64,000 nucleotides of DNA from Methanococcoides sp. (GCA_021108275.1 JAIORD010000037.1:62001-126000); one strand, 5' to 3'; positions 9,904-20,032 are shown, counted from the stretch's first letter. Made by a program: numbers and translations. Notes: a model not told the origin generated them from the letters alone.

Positions 9904-10321
9904 ATTCTCTCTCTGAAACCTTCTGTTTTGATATTTCCAGCACTTCACCGGAGTCTGCCGAGACATAACCTTCCAAAACATACAGATCGCTTATCTTCTG
10001 GCAAGCACAACTGCGTTCCATGATCTCAACTTTCCAAACATTGCTTTCCTGCATGGCAGTGCCATTCTGGTCGTAAGGTGTTTCCTGGACAAAGGTTGTT
10101 CTGGTTAACCTCCAATCAGGTTCTTTGAAGTAACGTGACATGTATTCGGATGCAACCGAATCATTCATAGTGATCTCTACGGCTTGAGAGCCATTAAAAT
10201 TAGACCTCGACTGCGGATCGTCCTCCTGCTGAGAGTAACTGGCATAAACAAGACCTACTCCCACAAGACAAAGTAAAACCACTACAGCTACTGCTGCTGC
10301 AACTAAATTTGATTTTTGCAT
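9866..10321 (-). CDS. Membrane-anchored extracytoplasmic protein with cysteine pairs
   Basis: A 151-aa protein with an N-terminal membrane anchor (residues about 5-27) and an exposed domain containing SCACQ and a C-terminal TCATTVCH. It overlaps and precedes the thioredoxin-CcdA gene in the same operon, so the cysteines may be substrates or partners of that thiol relay. GGGGGTACG lies just before the ATG at 10321. No family recognised. Confidence 0.65.
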   Translation of the reverse strand: MQKSNLVAAAVAVVVLLCLVGVGLVYASYSQQEDDPQSRSNFNGSQAVEITMNDSVASEYMSRYFKEPDWRLTRTTFVQETPYDQNGTAMQESNVWKVEIMERSCACQKISDLYVLEGYVSADSGEVLEISKQKVSEREYDKQTCATTVCH

Positions 10322-10720
10322 AAACGTACCCCCTTATAATATACAAATTATAATTCATCTAATATAAGGATAATTAACTAATTTTTGTATATCATACATT
10401 ATTTACTCAAGAAAGTCAATGCTAAGTTTAATTTTGTGATGAAATATAAAGTTGAGTATAGAGGAAAGAATCGTTATTGGATTAAAGCAAGGGAATTAGA
10501 TCATCAGCTTGTCGGGAAGATGAAAACAGTTGATCTGCTAAGCCATTTTATGCAGGGAAAGAGATGATTCGGATCTGTTGAGTTTGTGGATTTGGATGGG
10601 AGGAAAATGTTGTAAAGATCCATAAAACATAAAACATAAACAAGATCATTCTACTGTGCCATTGATATAGAATACTGTACAAAGATTCATGAAGATCAAC
10701 TAAAGGAGTGGGGTTAAAAC
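10322..10720. other. Intergenic stretch with only a doubtful short ORF
   Basis: The left half holds the AT-rich promoter region of the minus-strand operon. A plus-strand frame at 10439-10567 would give a basic 42-residue peptide (MKYKVEYRGK...), with no clear ribosome site; it may be a remnant. Short A-rich direct repeats (CATAAAA) follow at about 10620. AAAGGAG at 10701 is the ribosome site region of the next gene. Confidence 0.4.
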
Positions 10721-10996
10721 ATGGATATGAAAGATTTCGAAGGTATGGTTTTCTGCCAGAGCTGTGGAATGCCTTTGGGGAAAGACGAAGATTTTGGAAC
10801 TAATGCCGACGGGATAAAAAATGATGAATATTGTCTCTATTGCTACCAGAATGGGAAGTTCACACAACCTGATATTACTCTGGAAGAAATGATCGAGCAA
10901 ACTTCAGAAGCAATAGATAAAGAGGGAGTTATATCTTTGGAAGAAGCAAAGGAACTGAGCCAACAGAATATTCCAAAATTAAAGAGATGGAAGTGA
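10721..10996 (+). CDS. Putative zinc-ribbon protein, 91 aa
   Basis: Two cysteine pairs, FCQSCGMPL and YCLYCYQNG, form a zinc ribbon; the intervening KDEDFGTNADG and the trailing FTQPDITLEEM match the small putative zinc-ribbon family that often stands alone or beside transcription regulators. A strong AAGGAGTGGGG ribosome site precedes the ATG. The function of the family is not established; metal binding is the only safe inference. Confidence 0.75.
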   Translation: MDMKDFEGMVFCQSCGMPLGKDEDFGTNADGIKNDEYCLYCYQNGKFTQPDITLEEMIEQTSEAIDKEGVISLEEAKELSQQNIPKLKRWK

Positions 10997-11331
10997 ATTT
11001 GTTAATTAATAATATTAGAGTTTCTCCAGCTGAAGCAGAATGCAAAGTCAACGCATTTCAGCTTAATGATCAATGAAAGAGGAGTTGACCTTCGGACACC
11101 CATTTGTGATGGAACCGTACCGTGTGAGATCAATCAGGTGAATTTGATAACCAACCTGACAGAAGAAGACTGCTCTGACTTCACAGGTATTTGCCACTCC
11201 ATTAAATTATGACTGTAATGCTCATGTTTTTTCGCAATTTCAACATGGATGAGGAAGAAAGTTGCTCCAGAAAATGCATATTTTTATATAAAGGAGCATA
11301 GTACTAACGAAGTCTTCAAAAACGAAAATGA
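10997..11331. other. Intergenic stretch with a possible gene remnant
   Basis: A plus-strand frame at 11066-11212 reads as a 48-residue peptide (MINERGVDLRTP...CDGTVPCEINQ) with coding-like composition; the frame stays open about 75 bases further upstream without a start. It could be the tail of a decayed gene. TATAAAGGAGCATAG at 11287-11301 may be the promoter region for the J-domain gene. Confidence 0.35.
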
Positions 11332-11874
11332 GTGAATCAAATGATAAAAATAAAAGGACATGAAATTGACCCAGTAATTATTAAGAACGCTGGTAATCGC
11401 AGAGCTATGCAATTCAAGAATAATATCATTACGGCTTTAAGAAGGGTCGGTGTTAATGAAAATGATATTGATGTCCCTCTTGAACGTCTAGCGATGAAAA
11501 AAACTTATGCTTCTGCAACCTGGTACCAGGATGGACATCGAATGCATTACACCCATGGACTACAAAATAAATATGTAGAAAATCTTCATATCCTGTCCAA
11601 GGTAATTGAGATCGAAGCAAATAGGGTTATTTCCGGGGAAAAACCGCTGTCCGACTTTATTTTAGAGTTCAAAGAAGATAAAGATGTTCATGATAAGCGC
11701 AAAGAGGCACGAGAGTTTTTCGAATGTGCTCATGATGAGACCGATTTTGAGGTCATTAATAAGAAATACAAGGAAATGGCAAAAGAATTACATCCAGATA
11801 AGCCAACTGGTGACACTGAAAAGTTCAAGCAGTTAAATGTTGCACATAAGATATTGAAGAGAGAATTGACATAA
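11332..11874 (+). CDS. Protein with a C-terminal J (DnaJ) domain
   Basis: A 180-aa protein. Residues ~125-178 form a J domain with the diagnostic HPDK motif (ELHPDKPTGD), which stimulates the ATPase of DnaK. The ~120-residue N-terminal part (about IDPVIIKNAGNRRAMQ) is not a Gly/Phe linker or zinc domain and I do not recognise it, so it is probably a client- or nucleic-acid-binding module that recruits the chaperone. The GTG at 11332 is used; an ATG three codons later (11341) is an equally possible start. No dnaK lies nearby. Confidence 0.75.
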   Translation: MNQMIKIKGHEIDPVIIKNAGNRRAMQFKNNIITALRRVGVNENDIDVPLERLAMKKTYASATWYQDGHRMHYTHGLQNKYVENLHILSKVIEIEANRVISGEKPLSDFILEFKEDKDVHDKRKEAREFFECAHDETDFEVINKKYKEMAKELHPDKPTGDTEKFKQLNVAHKILKRELT

Positions 11875-11897
11875 AGTCACTTCAAATCTCTTGCTTT

Positions 11898-12239
11898 TTA
11901 TTTCTCCCGTATCTGGCAGGTTCCATTACACATAACCCTTACAAGCCCGGATACACTACCGTAATTTTCCTTTGTACAGAACAAGATACTATTTTCACCG
12001 TATACGGCTGAAACCGTGATGGTGCTGCTTGCAGGGTAGAATGTAGCCTTTTTCATACGTTTCCATTTAATATCCTGGTCCTGGCCGGAATTTGCAAGAA
12101 AACCTGTACCAGTTGTGGTGGGATTTCTCGTAAGGATCCCGACGATCACCAACAAGAAATTTAATTTACTGTTCCTGCTGCGTTGTTCTGTTCTGGTGAT
12201 GGTCCTTACCCTCTTATTGTCCATCTTGTAGGAAAGCAT
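11898..12239 (-). CDS. Hypothetical membrane protein, probably a 5'-truncated remnant
   Basis: A 113-aa frame with one membrane segment (LNFLLVIVGILT) followed by a beta-rich tail (IKWKRMKKATFY, TVSAVYGENSILFC) of the kind seen in PH-like or DUF5673-like archaeal proteins. The frame is open to 12323 and reads hydrophobic residues (RHYILPLLFSFVDILYML) before the first ATG at 12239, so the true protein was longer and its beginning is lost in the broken segment upstream. Function unknown. Confidence 0.45.
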   Translation of the reverse strand: MLSYKMDNKRVRTITRTEQRSRNSKLNFLLVIVGILTRNPTTTGTGFLANSGQDQDIKWKRMKKATFYPASSTITVSAVYGENSILFCTKENYGSVSGLVRVMCNGTCQIREK

Positions 12240-12309
12240 GTAGAGGATATCGACAAAACTAAAAAGAAGAGGAAGTATGTAATGCCTGGTATTAGCCCGA
12301 TCATTATAT

Positions 12310-12735
12310 TCATAGCAAAGATCTTATGTCCATTATCATCGAGACCACAATTGCAATTATCGAGAAGGTGATGATGAGCAGATAGTTCAAACGTTCTTTT
12401 GAAACTGAAAGGCTCCATATAATGTATTTCAGTCATTCCAGATCTTTTTCCGTAAGGGGCTCACGCTTGTCGATCTTTTCCAGCAGTTCAAGTTCATTCA
12501 GAACTTTTGTGCGACGCTTTGCTATACGATATCGGTGAGCAAAAAATGCCATGTATCCTATAACTCCGATATAGAATAGTATCCGTGCAACATGATCATT
12601 TTAGTAGTCTGCTATGATTATGACCCTCAAGGCTATTGCAGAAACAAGACCAACCCAGAAATATAAACTGATGGTCCTGTTGCTATAACCTTTTGGAATC
12701 TTTACCCCTGAGAGATTTATTTTACAGCTACCCAT
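12310..12735 (-). pseudogene. Decayed small membrane-protein gene with two in-frame stops
   Basis: Read from the ATG at 12735, one frame gives a coherent protein: a basic start, a membrane helix (LYFWVGLVSAIALRVIIIADY), a stop TAA, a second helix (ARILFYIGVIGYMAFF), a charged linker (LNELELLEKIDKREPL), a stop TGA, then SLSVSKERLNYLL and a third helix ending at the TGA at 12310. All three pieces are in the same frame and together resemble a small tripartite membrane protein, so the gene has been inactivated by two nonsense changes (TAA in ADY|ND, TGA in DLE|LKY). Confidence 0.6.
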
Positions 12736-13287
12736 GGAAGTAGATATGCAATCATTTCTGATAAAGTTTATAGATATATTTATATATTAAAATAAAGGCA
12801 AACAATTTCCTTTTGCCTTTTAATTAGTTATGGTGAACAATGAGTTATGGATAATAAGCCGTTTACTCCCAATGCTCATGTGAAGGAGAGGTTGAATAAG
12901 GTCAAAAAGGAATCAAATGGAAGATAAACTTAATTATAGAATTAAATTAATAAGATAATTGGCTTAGGGCTCTGTAGAAATCCTCAATATTTGGACGAGA
13001 ATTTAAGTAAACAATAATTTAAAATATACTGGTAGATACTGATACTTATTTCCTATGCCCACCTATTGATGGTGATTTTGATATGTTTTCTACAGAGCCT
13101 GATTTAGAATATATTAAAAAAACTTTTATGAGAATATCAATTCAAGATAAAGCCTATAATAAATATGAAATTTATATCCAATGCAAAAATATATGTATGA
13201 ATTTGTGTGTCATACTAATTATATATTAAGGGATGAATCAATAAATACAAATAATTTTTATTAATATACTTCGGAAAAAGTGGTGTT
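12736..13287. other. AT-rich intergenic region with a short inverted-repeat element
   Basis: Contents: a possible 26-residue basic peptide frame at 12847-12927 (MDNKPFTPNAHVK...), an inverted-repeat element at 12968-13099 (listed separately), and an AT-rich leader before the histidine kinase. Nothing else could be supported. Confidence 0.5.
12968..13099. mobile_element. 132-bp MITE-like element with 13-bp perfect terminal inverted repeats
   Basis: The left end GGCTCTGTAGAAA (12968-12980) is matched exactly in reverse complement by TTTCTACAGAGCC (13087-13099). The interior has no gene. Length and ends fit a miniature inverted-repeat element or a deleted insertion sequence. I see no target duplication directly beside the ends, so insertion is inferred from the repeats alone. 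Confidence 0.5.
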
Positions 13288-15543
13288 TTGGTGCGTTTTG
13301 AGATTGAAGATAGAAATGACAAAAATCTTTTTTTGAAAGATTGCGGTATACCATTAAACCTTTTTGAACAGAGTCCCATAGGAATGGCTTTTGTTAGTCC
13401 CAAGGGAAAATGGCTCAAAGTTAATCCATTTTTATGTAACATGCTTGGTTACTCTGAATCAGAGCTACTTCAATTAGATTTTCAAAATATCACATATCCA
13501 GAGGACCTTAAAAAGAATATCACTTATTTAAGAAGGATGCTGGATGGAGATATTGATATTTACAAAACTGAAAAAAGATATGTCCACAAGGATGGCAGCC
13601 TAATATGGATAAAGCTAGTTGTCTATCCTTTCAGAGATCAAGAGAATGAACCACTGTATTTCGTGGCTCAGATGGAAGATATAAATAAACACAAATTAGC
13701 TGAAAAAGCTATTGAAGAGTCCGAAAAAAAATTCAGAGACATATTCAACTATTCCCGTGATGCTATATTCATACATGACATGGATTTCAATATTCTAGAA
13801 GTCAATCAAAGAGCATCTTATTATCTGGGCTATAGCAAGGATGAACTGCTTCAGATGTCAATCCCCGATTTAACAGGTGACGATTGTAGACTACGAATTG
13901 ACAGCATCAATGAGGATTTGATCGAGGGGAGATATTCTCATTTTGACGCGATTGCCACCAGAAAGGATGGTTCTGAATTTCTGTATGAGGCAAGTTTGCG
14001 CTTAATAGATTATCAGAATAAGCCGGCTATTCTGGTAATAGCTCGTGACATCACTGAACGCAAAGAAAATGAAAATTTGTTAAAAGAATCAGAACAAAAG
14101 TTCAGGAATCTGTTCGAGAATGCCAGTGATAGCATATTCATCAATGACTTTGAAGGTAATTTCCTTGAGGTCAACGAGGTAATATGCGAAAAATTGGGTT
14201 ACACCCGAGAAGAAATGATGAGCCTGAAAGCCCGAGAAATCATCTCCAAAGAGGACATAAGAAAACTTGCAGGAAGAATAAATGAACTGACGAGTAAAGA
14301 ACATTCCATATTCGAGATAGTACATGTTCGAAAGGATGGAGCAACTATCCCAACCGAGACCAGCGCAAAGATTATCGAATATTCAGGCAAAAGGGCCATA
14401 CTCAGTACAGCCCGGGACATTACAGAAAGAAAACAAGCAGAGGAGATGCTCCAGAAAAGTGAAGAGAAATATAGCGCCCTGTTCCAATATAACCATGCTG
14501 TGATGCTCATAATCGACCCGGATAACGGCAACATAGTGGACGCAAATCCTGCTGCATGCTTATACTATGGCTACGGCATAAAAGAGCTCAACCACATGAA
14601 GATAAACGATATCAACATGCTTTCAAAGGAGCAACTATTCGAAGAGATGGAAAATGCAAGATCTGAAAAGAGAAAACAATTTTTCTTCACCCACAGGCTG
14701 TCCAGCGGGGAAATGCGCAATGTGGATGTCTACAGTGGCCCAATAATGATCAATGACAAAAAGCTCCTTTACTCGATAATTCACGATATCACTGACCGCA
14801 AAAAAGCAGAGTATGAGCTTGTCAATGCTAAAATTGAAGCAGAGTCGGCCAATAGAGCCAAGAGCGAATTCATCGCAAATATGAGCCATGAGCTAAGGAC
14901 ACCTCTTAATTCGATCATCGGTTTTTCGAAGTTGCTAAATAGCAATCCTTTCGGTAACATGAATGAAAAAGAAATTAAATATTCATACAATATCATGAAC
15001 GCCGGGAATCACTTAATGGATATTATCAATGACATTCTTGATATTTCAAAGATAGCAAGCGGAAAAATGGAACTTGAATATGAAAAGATAAAATTGCCGA
15101 ATTTCTTTTTGGAAGTAGAAGCTATGATAAAATATCTGGCAGATAAAAAGAACATTGAAATTTGTAATCAGGTCAGTTCTGAAAATATCGAAATATATGC
15201 TGACCGATTAAGACTGAAACAAATATTGTATAATCTGTTAAGCAATTCCTTAAAGTTCACACCTGAACATGGGTGTATATAGATCAATGCGCTTGATTGT
15301 GATAATATGCTGGAGATCTCAGTATCGGATAATGGCATTGGCATTCCCAGAAATAAGCATGAGGAAATATTTGAGACCTTCAAGCAGGCGGACCCTTCAA
15401 CTACTAAAAAGTATGGTGGCACCGGTCTTGGCCTTGCAATTGTCAAGAAATTTGTTGAAATGCATGGTGGAAATATTTGGGTTGACAGTGAGGAAGGTGT
15501 GGGTAGTAAGTTTACTTTTACTATCCCTATACATAAGGAATAA
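13288..15543 (+). CDS. Four-PAS sensor histidine kinase with an in-frame UAG (possible pyrrolysine)
   Basis: A 751-residue soluble sensor kinase if the TAG at 15280-15282 (codon 665) is read through. Four PAS/PAC modules occupy about residues 20-140, 145-270, 270-390 and 395-510. Then come a HisKA dimerisation helix with the phosphorylated His534 ([11 protein letters not shown]), the N-box [14 protein letters not shown], the UAG, and, after it in the same frame, the G1 box SDNGIGIP, an F-box and the G2 box [12 protein letters not shown]. Termination at the UAG would remove most of the ATP-binding domain, leaving an inactive protein. No response regulator lies nearby. TTG at 13288 or GTG at 13291 is the start. 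It could instead be a simple amber-mutated gene. Confidence 0.8.
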
Positions 15544-15733
15544 ATTGTATAGTCCTAAATTATTTTTTAAATAATTTAATTCTAAAAATAAATCGATTCG
15601 TTTCTAATATTATCAAAATTCCGTCCCAAAGAAAAACATATATATTCTGTGCAAAAGAATGTATAAATAGTACAATTGTCTCTGCAGATATTTCAAATCG
15701 TACCTTAAAATACTAAAAGTGGTGGTGGTAACC

Positions 15734-16096
15734 ATGATAGAAATTGATGGTATAGAAAGCTCTAGTGAAGCAAAGACCTATGCAATGACATACTTGCACA
15801 ACTGTAGGATCTCAAATGAATACAGGAAGCAATTGCTCAATTGGGTAGGCACGTATCTTGATGAGAATATGCTTGAGAACATTATTGTTTACAAGAATTC
15901 AGAACACTGGGACCAGCCCTTCGAATCCATAAAGAACGAGGCTGAAAATGATCTGGAAATTGCAGCTCTTTATGCACCTTCAAGTGAACACTTCAACATC
16001 GAGATGATGGTCTTTGAAGGTAATTTGCTGTCCATTTTCAACATATTACTTTCCAGAACAATGGAACAGCTGGATGAAAGGGTAATAGCACACTAA
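15734..16096 (+). CDS. Hypothetical protein, 120 aa
   Basis: A small acidic soluble protein starting MIEIDGIESS. The ATG at 15734 has GGTGGTGGTAA just upstream, so I prefer it to the GTG at 15719. It ends converging on pyrK over a shared hairpin. It contains no recognisable motif; residues 80-105 (FNIEMMVFEGNLLSIFN) are hydrophobic but too short and polar to be a membrane helix. Function unknown. Confidence 0.6.
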   Translation: MIEIDGIESSSEAKTYAMTYLHNCRISNEYRKQLLNWVGTYLDENMLENIIVYKNSEHWDQPFESIKNEAENDLEIAALYAPSSEHFNIEMMVFEGNLLSIFNILLSRTMEQLDERVIAH

Positions 16097-16103
16097 AATA
16101 GGT

Positions 16104-16127
16104 GTACGGGGTCTATCAGACCCGTAC
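16104..16127. terminator. Bidirectional hairpin between convergent genes
   Basis: GTACGGGGTC (16104-16113) pairs with GACCCGTAC (16119-16127) with one bulged G around a five-base loop. It lies between the stop of the 120-aa protein (16096) and overlaps the last codons of pyrK (stop at 16116), so it can mark the 3' end of both messages. Confidence 0.5.
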
Positions 16128-16895
16128 TCTCTGACTGCTGGAATTCCTTTTGTGGTCGCCCAGTTCGGAATCAATAAGGAGGGAACCGTTTAGCACCGGG
16201 CCATCCTTACATACCCTCAGACCTTGAGGGTCCATACAGCAAGCGCCACAAACCCCGATCGCACATTTGAAATACCTGTGCATGCTGAACTCTGAGCGGT
16301 CAAGTGCATCCTTTTCCTGTAACACTTTCATTACATTGGCCATCATGATCTCAGGACCGCAAACACATATCCTGTCATATACAGAAACATCCATGTCCGC
16401 AAGCACTGTGGTGACAAAACCGCATGTTCCGGCAGAGCCATCATCAGTGGTTATATGAAGCTCGCCAGCTGAAGAGAAACGGTCCTCGAAAACCAGTTCA
16501 TAACATTCTCTTGAACCCAGGATCGTAGTTACCTTTGCACCACATTCCGATGCATAGTCGGCAAGAGGTCCCAGAGGTGCAGCGCCAACACCTCCTGCGA
16601 TTATCAGTATGTGCTCATCTTTTTTTGGTAAAGTAAATCCTTTACCGAACGGTCCTCGCAGACCCACAGAATCGCCAACCTTCATATCGAACAATTTGGA
16701 AGTAGCATCCCCCACATTCTGCACAGTTATTCCGTTCAGGTATGAAGAGCCCATTGGGATTTCATCCACACCACGTACCCAGACCATGACGAACTGTCCC
16801 GGAAGGGCATCATCAAAGGAAACATCGAAACGGAACGTCCTTATGGAAGGGGATTCCTCGACTATCTCAACTATCTTTGCATCTACTGGTTTCAT
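16116..16895 (-). CDS. pyrK: Dihydroorotate dehydrogenase B, electron-transfer subunit
   Basis: A 259-aa flavoprotein of the ferredoxin-reductase fold. It holds FAD ([11 protein letters not shown] region), an NAD-binding half ([16 protein letters not shown]) and a C-terminal [2Fe-2S] site formed by the cysteines in [12 protein letters not shown] and LRVC. It passes electrons from PyrD to NAD(P) or another acceptor in UMP synthesis. Its ATG overlaps the TAA stop of pyrD (TAATG), so the two subunits are translationally coupled. Confidence 0.93.
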   Translation of the reverse strand: MKPVDAKIVEIVEESPSIRTFRFDVSFDDALPGQFVMVWVRGVDEIPMGSSYLNGITVQNVGDATSKLFDMKVGDSVGLRGPFGKGFTLPKKDEHILIIAGGVGAAPLGPLADYASECGAKVTTILGSRECYELVFEDRFSSAGELHITTDDGSAGTCGFVTTVLADMDVSVYDRICVCGPEIMMANVMKVLQEKDALDRSEFSMHRYFKCAIGVCGACCMDPQGLRVCKDGPVLNGSLLIDSELGDHKRNSSSQRVRV

Positions 16896-17797
16896 TAGAT
16901 CACCTCGTGGGAAAGACCAATAATATCCTCGACAGCAGAGTAGCCTTTGTCCTGAAGGAAAAGCTCTATCCCTGATGCGATATCTGAGAATATATTAACA
17001 CTTTCATGGACCGCTGAACCTATCTGAACAGCACTTGCGCCTGCCATGATCATTTCAACTGCGTCTTCCCAGGTGGAAACACCGCCAACCCCGATAACAG
17101 GGATGTCGAGGGCTTCATAGAGATCATAGACACATTTTATTGCAACCGGTTTTACAGCCGGGCCGGAAAGTCCACCAAAGCGATTGCCCAGTATAGGATA
17201 ACCGGAATTGATATCGATGGCCATACCACGAAGGGTATTGATGGCCACCACTGCATCCGCGCCACCGTTCTGTGCTGCTTTTCCTATAGCCTTGATATCG
17301 GTCACGTTGGGTGTAAGTTTCACCCACACAGGCACTTCCACAGCATCACAAACAGCGGCTGTAATTGATTCCACCATGCAGGTATCGGTACCTATGGTGG
17401 CACCATAACCTTCCGCATGAGGACAGCTCACATTAAGCTCAAAAGCGGCCGGTTCGGAATCGATGAGACCTTCTGCGACCTTTACAAAATCCTCGGCATT
17501 GCCACCGAAGATGCTTGCTATCACCGGTACGTCGGTGCCTGATCTAACTATCTTTATCTCATTATCAAATTCAGTATAGGAAGGATTTGGAAGACCCATG
17601 GCATTCAAAAAACCACATTCCAATTCGATCATGCTGGGATTCGGATGACCTGCCTTGGGCTCCGGTCCGATTGATTTGGTCACAACCCCACCTGCACCAC
17701 ATTCTGCAATGCGGAGCAGGGATGCACCGGTAGTTCCCATTATACCGGATGCGAGCATGGTCGGATCCTTGAAATCTATACCTGTAATAGTTACCAT
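16895..17797 (-). CDS. pyrD: Dihydroorotate dehydrogenase, catalytic subunit
   Basis: A 300-aa TIM-barrel flavoenzyme oxidising dihydroorotate to orotate. FMN and substrate signatures are [26 protein letters not shown] (catalytic cysteine of class 1B in the NVSCP stretch), VWVKLTPNV and [23 protein letters not shown]. It sits at the end of the heme-gene run, directly after hemC with a 23-base gap, and just before pyrK, with which it forms the class 1B complex. Confidence 0.95.
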   Translation of the reverse strand: MVTITGIDFKDPTMLASGIMGTTGASLLRIAECGAGGVVTKSIGPEPKAGHPNPSMIELECGFLNAMGLPNPSYTEFDNEIKIVRSGTDVPVIASIFGGNAEDFVKVAEGLIDSEPAAFELNVSCPHAEGYGATIGTDTCMVESITAAVCDAVEVPVWVKLTPNVTDIKAIGKAAQNGGADAVVAINTLRGMAIDINSGYPILGNRFGGLSGPAVKPVAIKCVYDLYEALDIPVIGVGGVSTWEDAVEMIMAGASAVQIGSAVHESVNIFSDIASGIELFLQDKGYSAVEDIIGLSHEVI

Positions 17798-17820
17798 AAG
17801 CTTCTACTTCCCATCATCAA

Positions 17821-18759
17821 TTATTCATCATCACAGCCGGACATCTCGCAGACCGCTTCCTGTACAAGCTCTTTACCGCCCATCTCAACAAGCATCCTAC
17901 CAATACTCTGAGCATGTTCGCGATAGTTCCTTACAGGAATGTCATCTTCGATACGGATCTCACGTGTACCATCCACTGCAAGCACTTCCACTAACACATG
18001 GATCTCATCGCCGTCCTCGTTCATCCGTGCAAAGGAACCAATAGGAACGATACAACCGCCTTCAACCTCCGTAATAAGAAGACGCTCCACTTCCGTTTCC
18101 ATCCTTGAGCGTTCATGGTTCAGAACAGAACATGCCCTCTCGGCCTCATCCTCGGCCCTTGTGACAACCACAATGGTCCCCTGATTCGCAGACGGACAGA
18201 ATGCTTCTGCAGGAAGGCGTTGCACATCCATTTCCCAACCCATACGCTGAAGACCTGCTTCTGCGAGCAGGATACCATCGTACTGACCTGCTTCAAGCTT
18301 CTGTATGCGTGTATTGATGTTTCCCCGAAGGTCCTCTACGTTGAGATCAGGGCGATACCTGAGAAGTTGCGCCCTTCTGCGCATGGAGGTAGTTCCGATG
18401 ATAGCACCATCCGGAAGTTCATCCAGAGTGGAACCATCTGCTGTTAAAAGCACATCGTATGGAGAATCACGTTTTAGTACCGCAGCAATAGCAAGTTCAG
18501 GCGGTCTTACGGTTGGAAGGTCTTTCATGGAATGGACCGCAATGTCCACTTCGCCTTCGATCATCCTGTCATCGAGCTCGCGTACGAACACGCCTACTCC
18601 AGCAACTTCGTGGAGCGGGCGATCCGTGAACACATCACCGGATGTTTTGATCACATTCCTTGTAAGTTCATGGCCTTTCTCTTCAAGCATCCTTGTAACA
18701 AGGTCTGCCTGAGCGATAGCCAGAGCACTTCCGCGGGTTCCGAGTATCATCTTAGGCAT
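17821..18759 (-). CDS. hemC: Hydroxymethylbilane synthase (porphobilinogen deaminase)
   Basis: A 312-aa enzyme that joins four porphobilinogens into hydroxymethylbilane. Recognised by LGTRGSALAIAQ at the start, VHSMKDLPT with the catalytic aspartate region, GTTSMRRRAQ and LRGNINTRIQKL. The dipyrromethane cofactor cysteine is in EGGCIVPIG near residue 236. It follows hemL with a four-base gap in the heme operon. Confidence 0.96.
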   Translation of the reverse strand: MPKMILGTRGSALAIAQADLVTRMLEEKGHELTRNVIKTSGDVFTDRPLHEVAGVGVFVRELDDRMIEGEVDIAVHSMKDLPTVRPPELAIAAVLKRDSPYDVLLTADGSTLDELPDGAIIGTTSMRRRAQLLRYRPDLNVEDLRGNINTRIQKLEAGQYDGILLAEAGLQRMGWEMDVQRLPAEAFCPSANQGTIVVVTRAEDEAERACSVLNHERSRMETEVERLLITEVEGGCIVPIGSFARMNEDGDEIHVLVEVLAVDGTREIRIEDDIPVRNYREHAQSIGRMLVEMGGKELVQEAVCEMSGCDDE

Positions 18760-18763
18760 CTCC

Positions 18764-20032
18764 TCACTTCAAGTTAGCTGCATAAGCTTCAAGTGTTTTC
18801 TCTAGATCAGCTTCTGTGTGTGCGGTTGACAGGAAGTTCGTCTCGAACTGGGACGGTGGGAGGAAGACATTGCTGTCAAGCATGTCGTGGAAGAACTGAA
18901 GGTAACCTTCCTTGTCGCATTCCAGTACATCCTGATAATTCAGAGGTTTGTCACCGAAGAACACCTTGAACATGGAAGCAATGCCACCCACATGATAATC
19001 AAGTCCTTTGTCGGCGATTATGTCATTAAGACCGGCACGGAACATATTTCCCGTAGCTTCGAGTTTCTCATGGACCTTCTCCTTTTCCAGCACATCCACA
19101 GCTGCAATACCTGCTGCAACGGATGCCGGACTGCCACTGAAAGTACCTGCCTGATAAACTGAACCTGATGGGGAGATCATCTCGAGGATCTCATGTTTAC
19201 CACCGAAAACACCGATAGGCAAGCCGCCTCCGACTATCTTTCCAAGAGTTGTCATATCAGGTGTCACACCGAAATATTCCTGTGCTCCGCCCATTGCGAG
19301 CCTGAAACCGGTGATAACTTCATCGAATATGAGAACAACATCGTTCTCTTCTGTTACCTTCCTAACTTCCTTGAGATAATCACCATCTGGAAGTATAGGA
19401 CCGATGTTACCCAGTACCGGTTCCATGATAACAGCAGCCATATCGTCCTGATTCGATTCGATTACCTCGGTCATTGCTTCGATATCATTGTAAGCCACTT
19501 GAAGGGTGTTCTTTGTGAAATCTTCCGGTATGCCAAGGGAATCCGGTTTGCCGTGTGTAGTTGCACCTGAACCTGCCTTGACCAGAACAGCATCATGAGC
19601 TCCATGGAAGCCGCCTTCGATCTTAACGAACTTGTTCTTCTTGGTAAAGCCGCGGGCAGCCCTGAGAGCACTCATTGTAGCTTCGGTACCTGTGGAAACA
19701 AATCTGAGCATATCAATACTCGGATAAAGGGAAGCTATCTTTTCACCAAGAGTCACTTCAAGGCCTGTTGGTGTTCCGTAAAGCCAGCCTTTATCAAGCT
19801 GGTCGATGATGGCCTGTTTGATGACAGGATTTGCATGCCCCAGAATATTAGGGCCGTATGCCAGACAATAATCAATGTACTCGTTCCCGTCAATATCCTT
19901 TATACGGCAACCGTTTGCAGATTCCGTATAGAACGGATATGGTTTGATAGCTCGAACCGGACTGCTGACACCACCGGGAAGGATCTTTCTTGCTTTGTTG
20001 AATAGGTCTTTGGACTTGTCTAAAGTAACCAT
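18764..20032 (-). CDS. hemL: Glutamate-1-semialdehyde 2,1-aminomutase
   Basis: A 422-aa pyridoxal-phosphate enzyme converting glutamate-1-semialdehyde to 5-aminolevulinate. Signatures: [10 protein letters not shown] near the start, [25 protein letters not shown], and the PLP lysine in [14 protein letters not shown]. It acts on the product of hemA encoded two genes upstream. A 72-base gap to hemB holds an AT-rich stretch. Confidence 0.97.
   Translation of the reverse strand: MVTLDKSKDLFNKARKILPGGVSSPVRAIKPYPFYTESANGCRIKDIDGNEYIDYCLAYGPNILGHANPVIKQAIIDQLDKGWLYGTPTGLEVTLGEKIASLYPSIDMLRFVSTGTEATMSALRAARGFTKKNKFVKIEGGFHGAHDAVLVKAGSGATTHGKPDSLGIPEDFTKNTLQVAYNDIEAMTEVIESNQDDMAAVIMEPVLGNIGPILPDGDYLKEVRKVTEENDVVLIFDEVITGFRLAMGGAQEYFGVTPDMTTLGKIVGGGLPIGVFGGKHEILEMISPSGSVYQAGTFSGSPASVAAGIAAVDVLEKEKVHEKLEATGNMFRAGLNDIIADKGLDYHVGGIASMFKVFFGDKPLNYQDVLECDKEGYLQFFHDMLDSNVFLPPSQFETNFLSTAHTEADLEKTLEAYAANLK

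Noticed and set aside
15280-15282. A -1/+1 frameshift as the explanation for the kinase break
   Set aside because: The downstream domain is in the same frame as the upstream part; only the UAG interrupts it.
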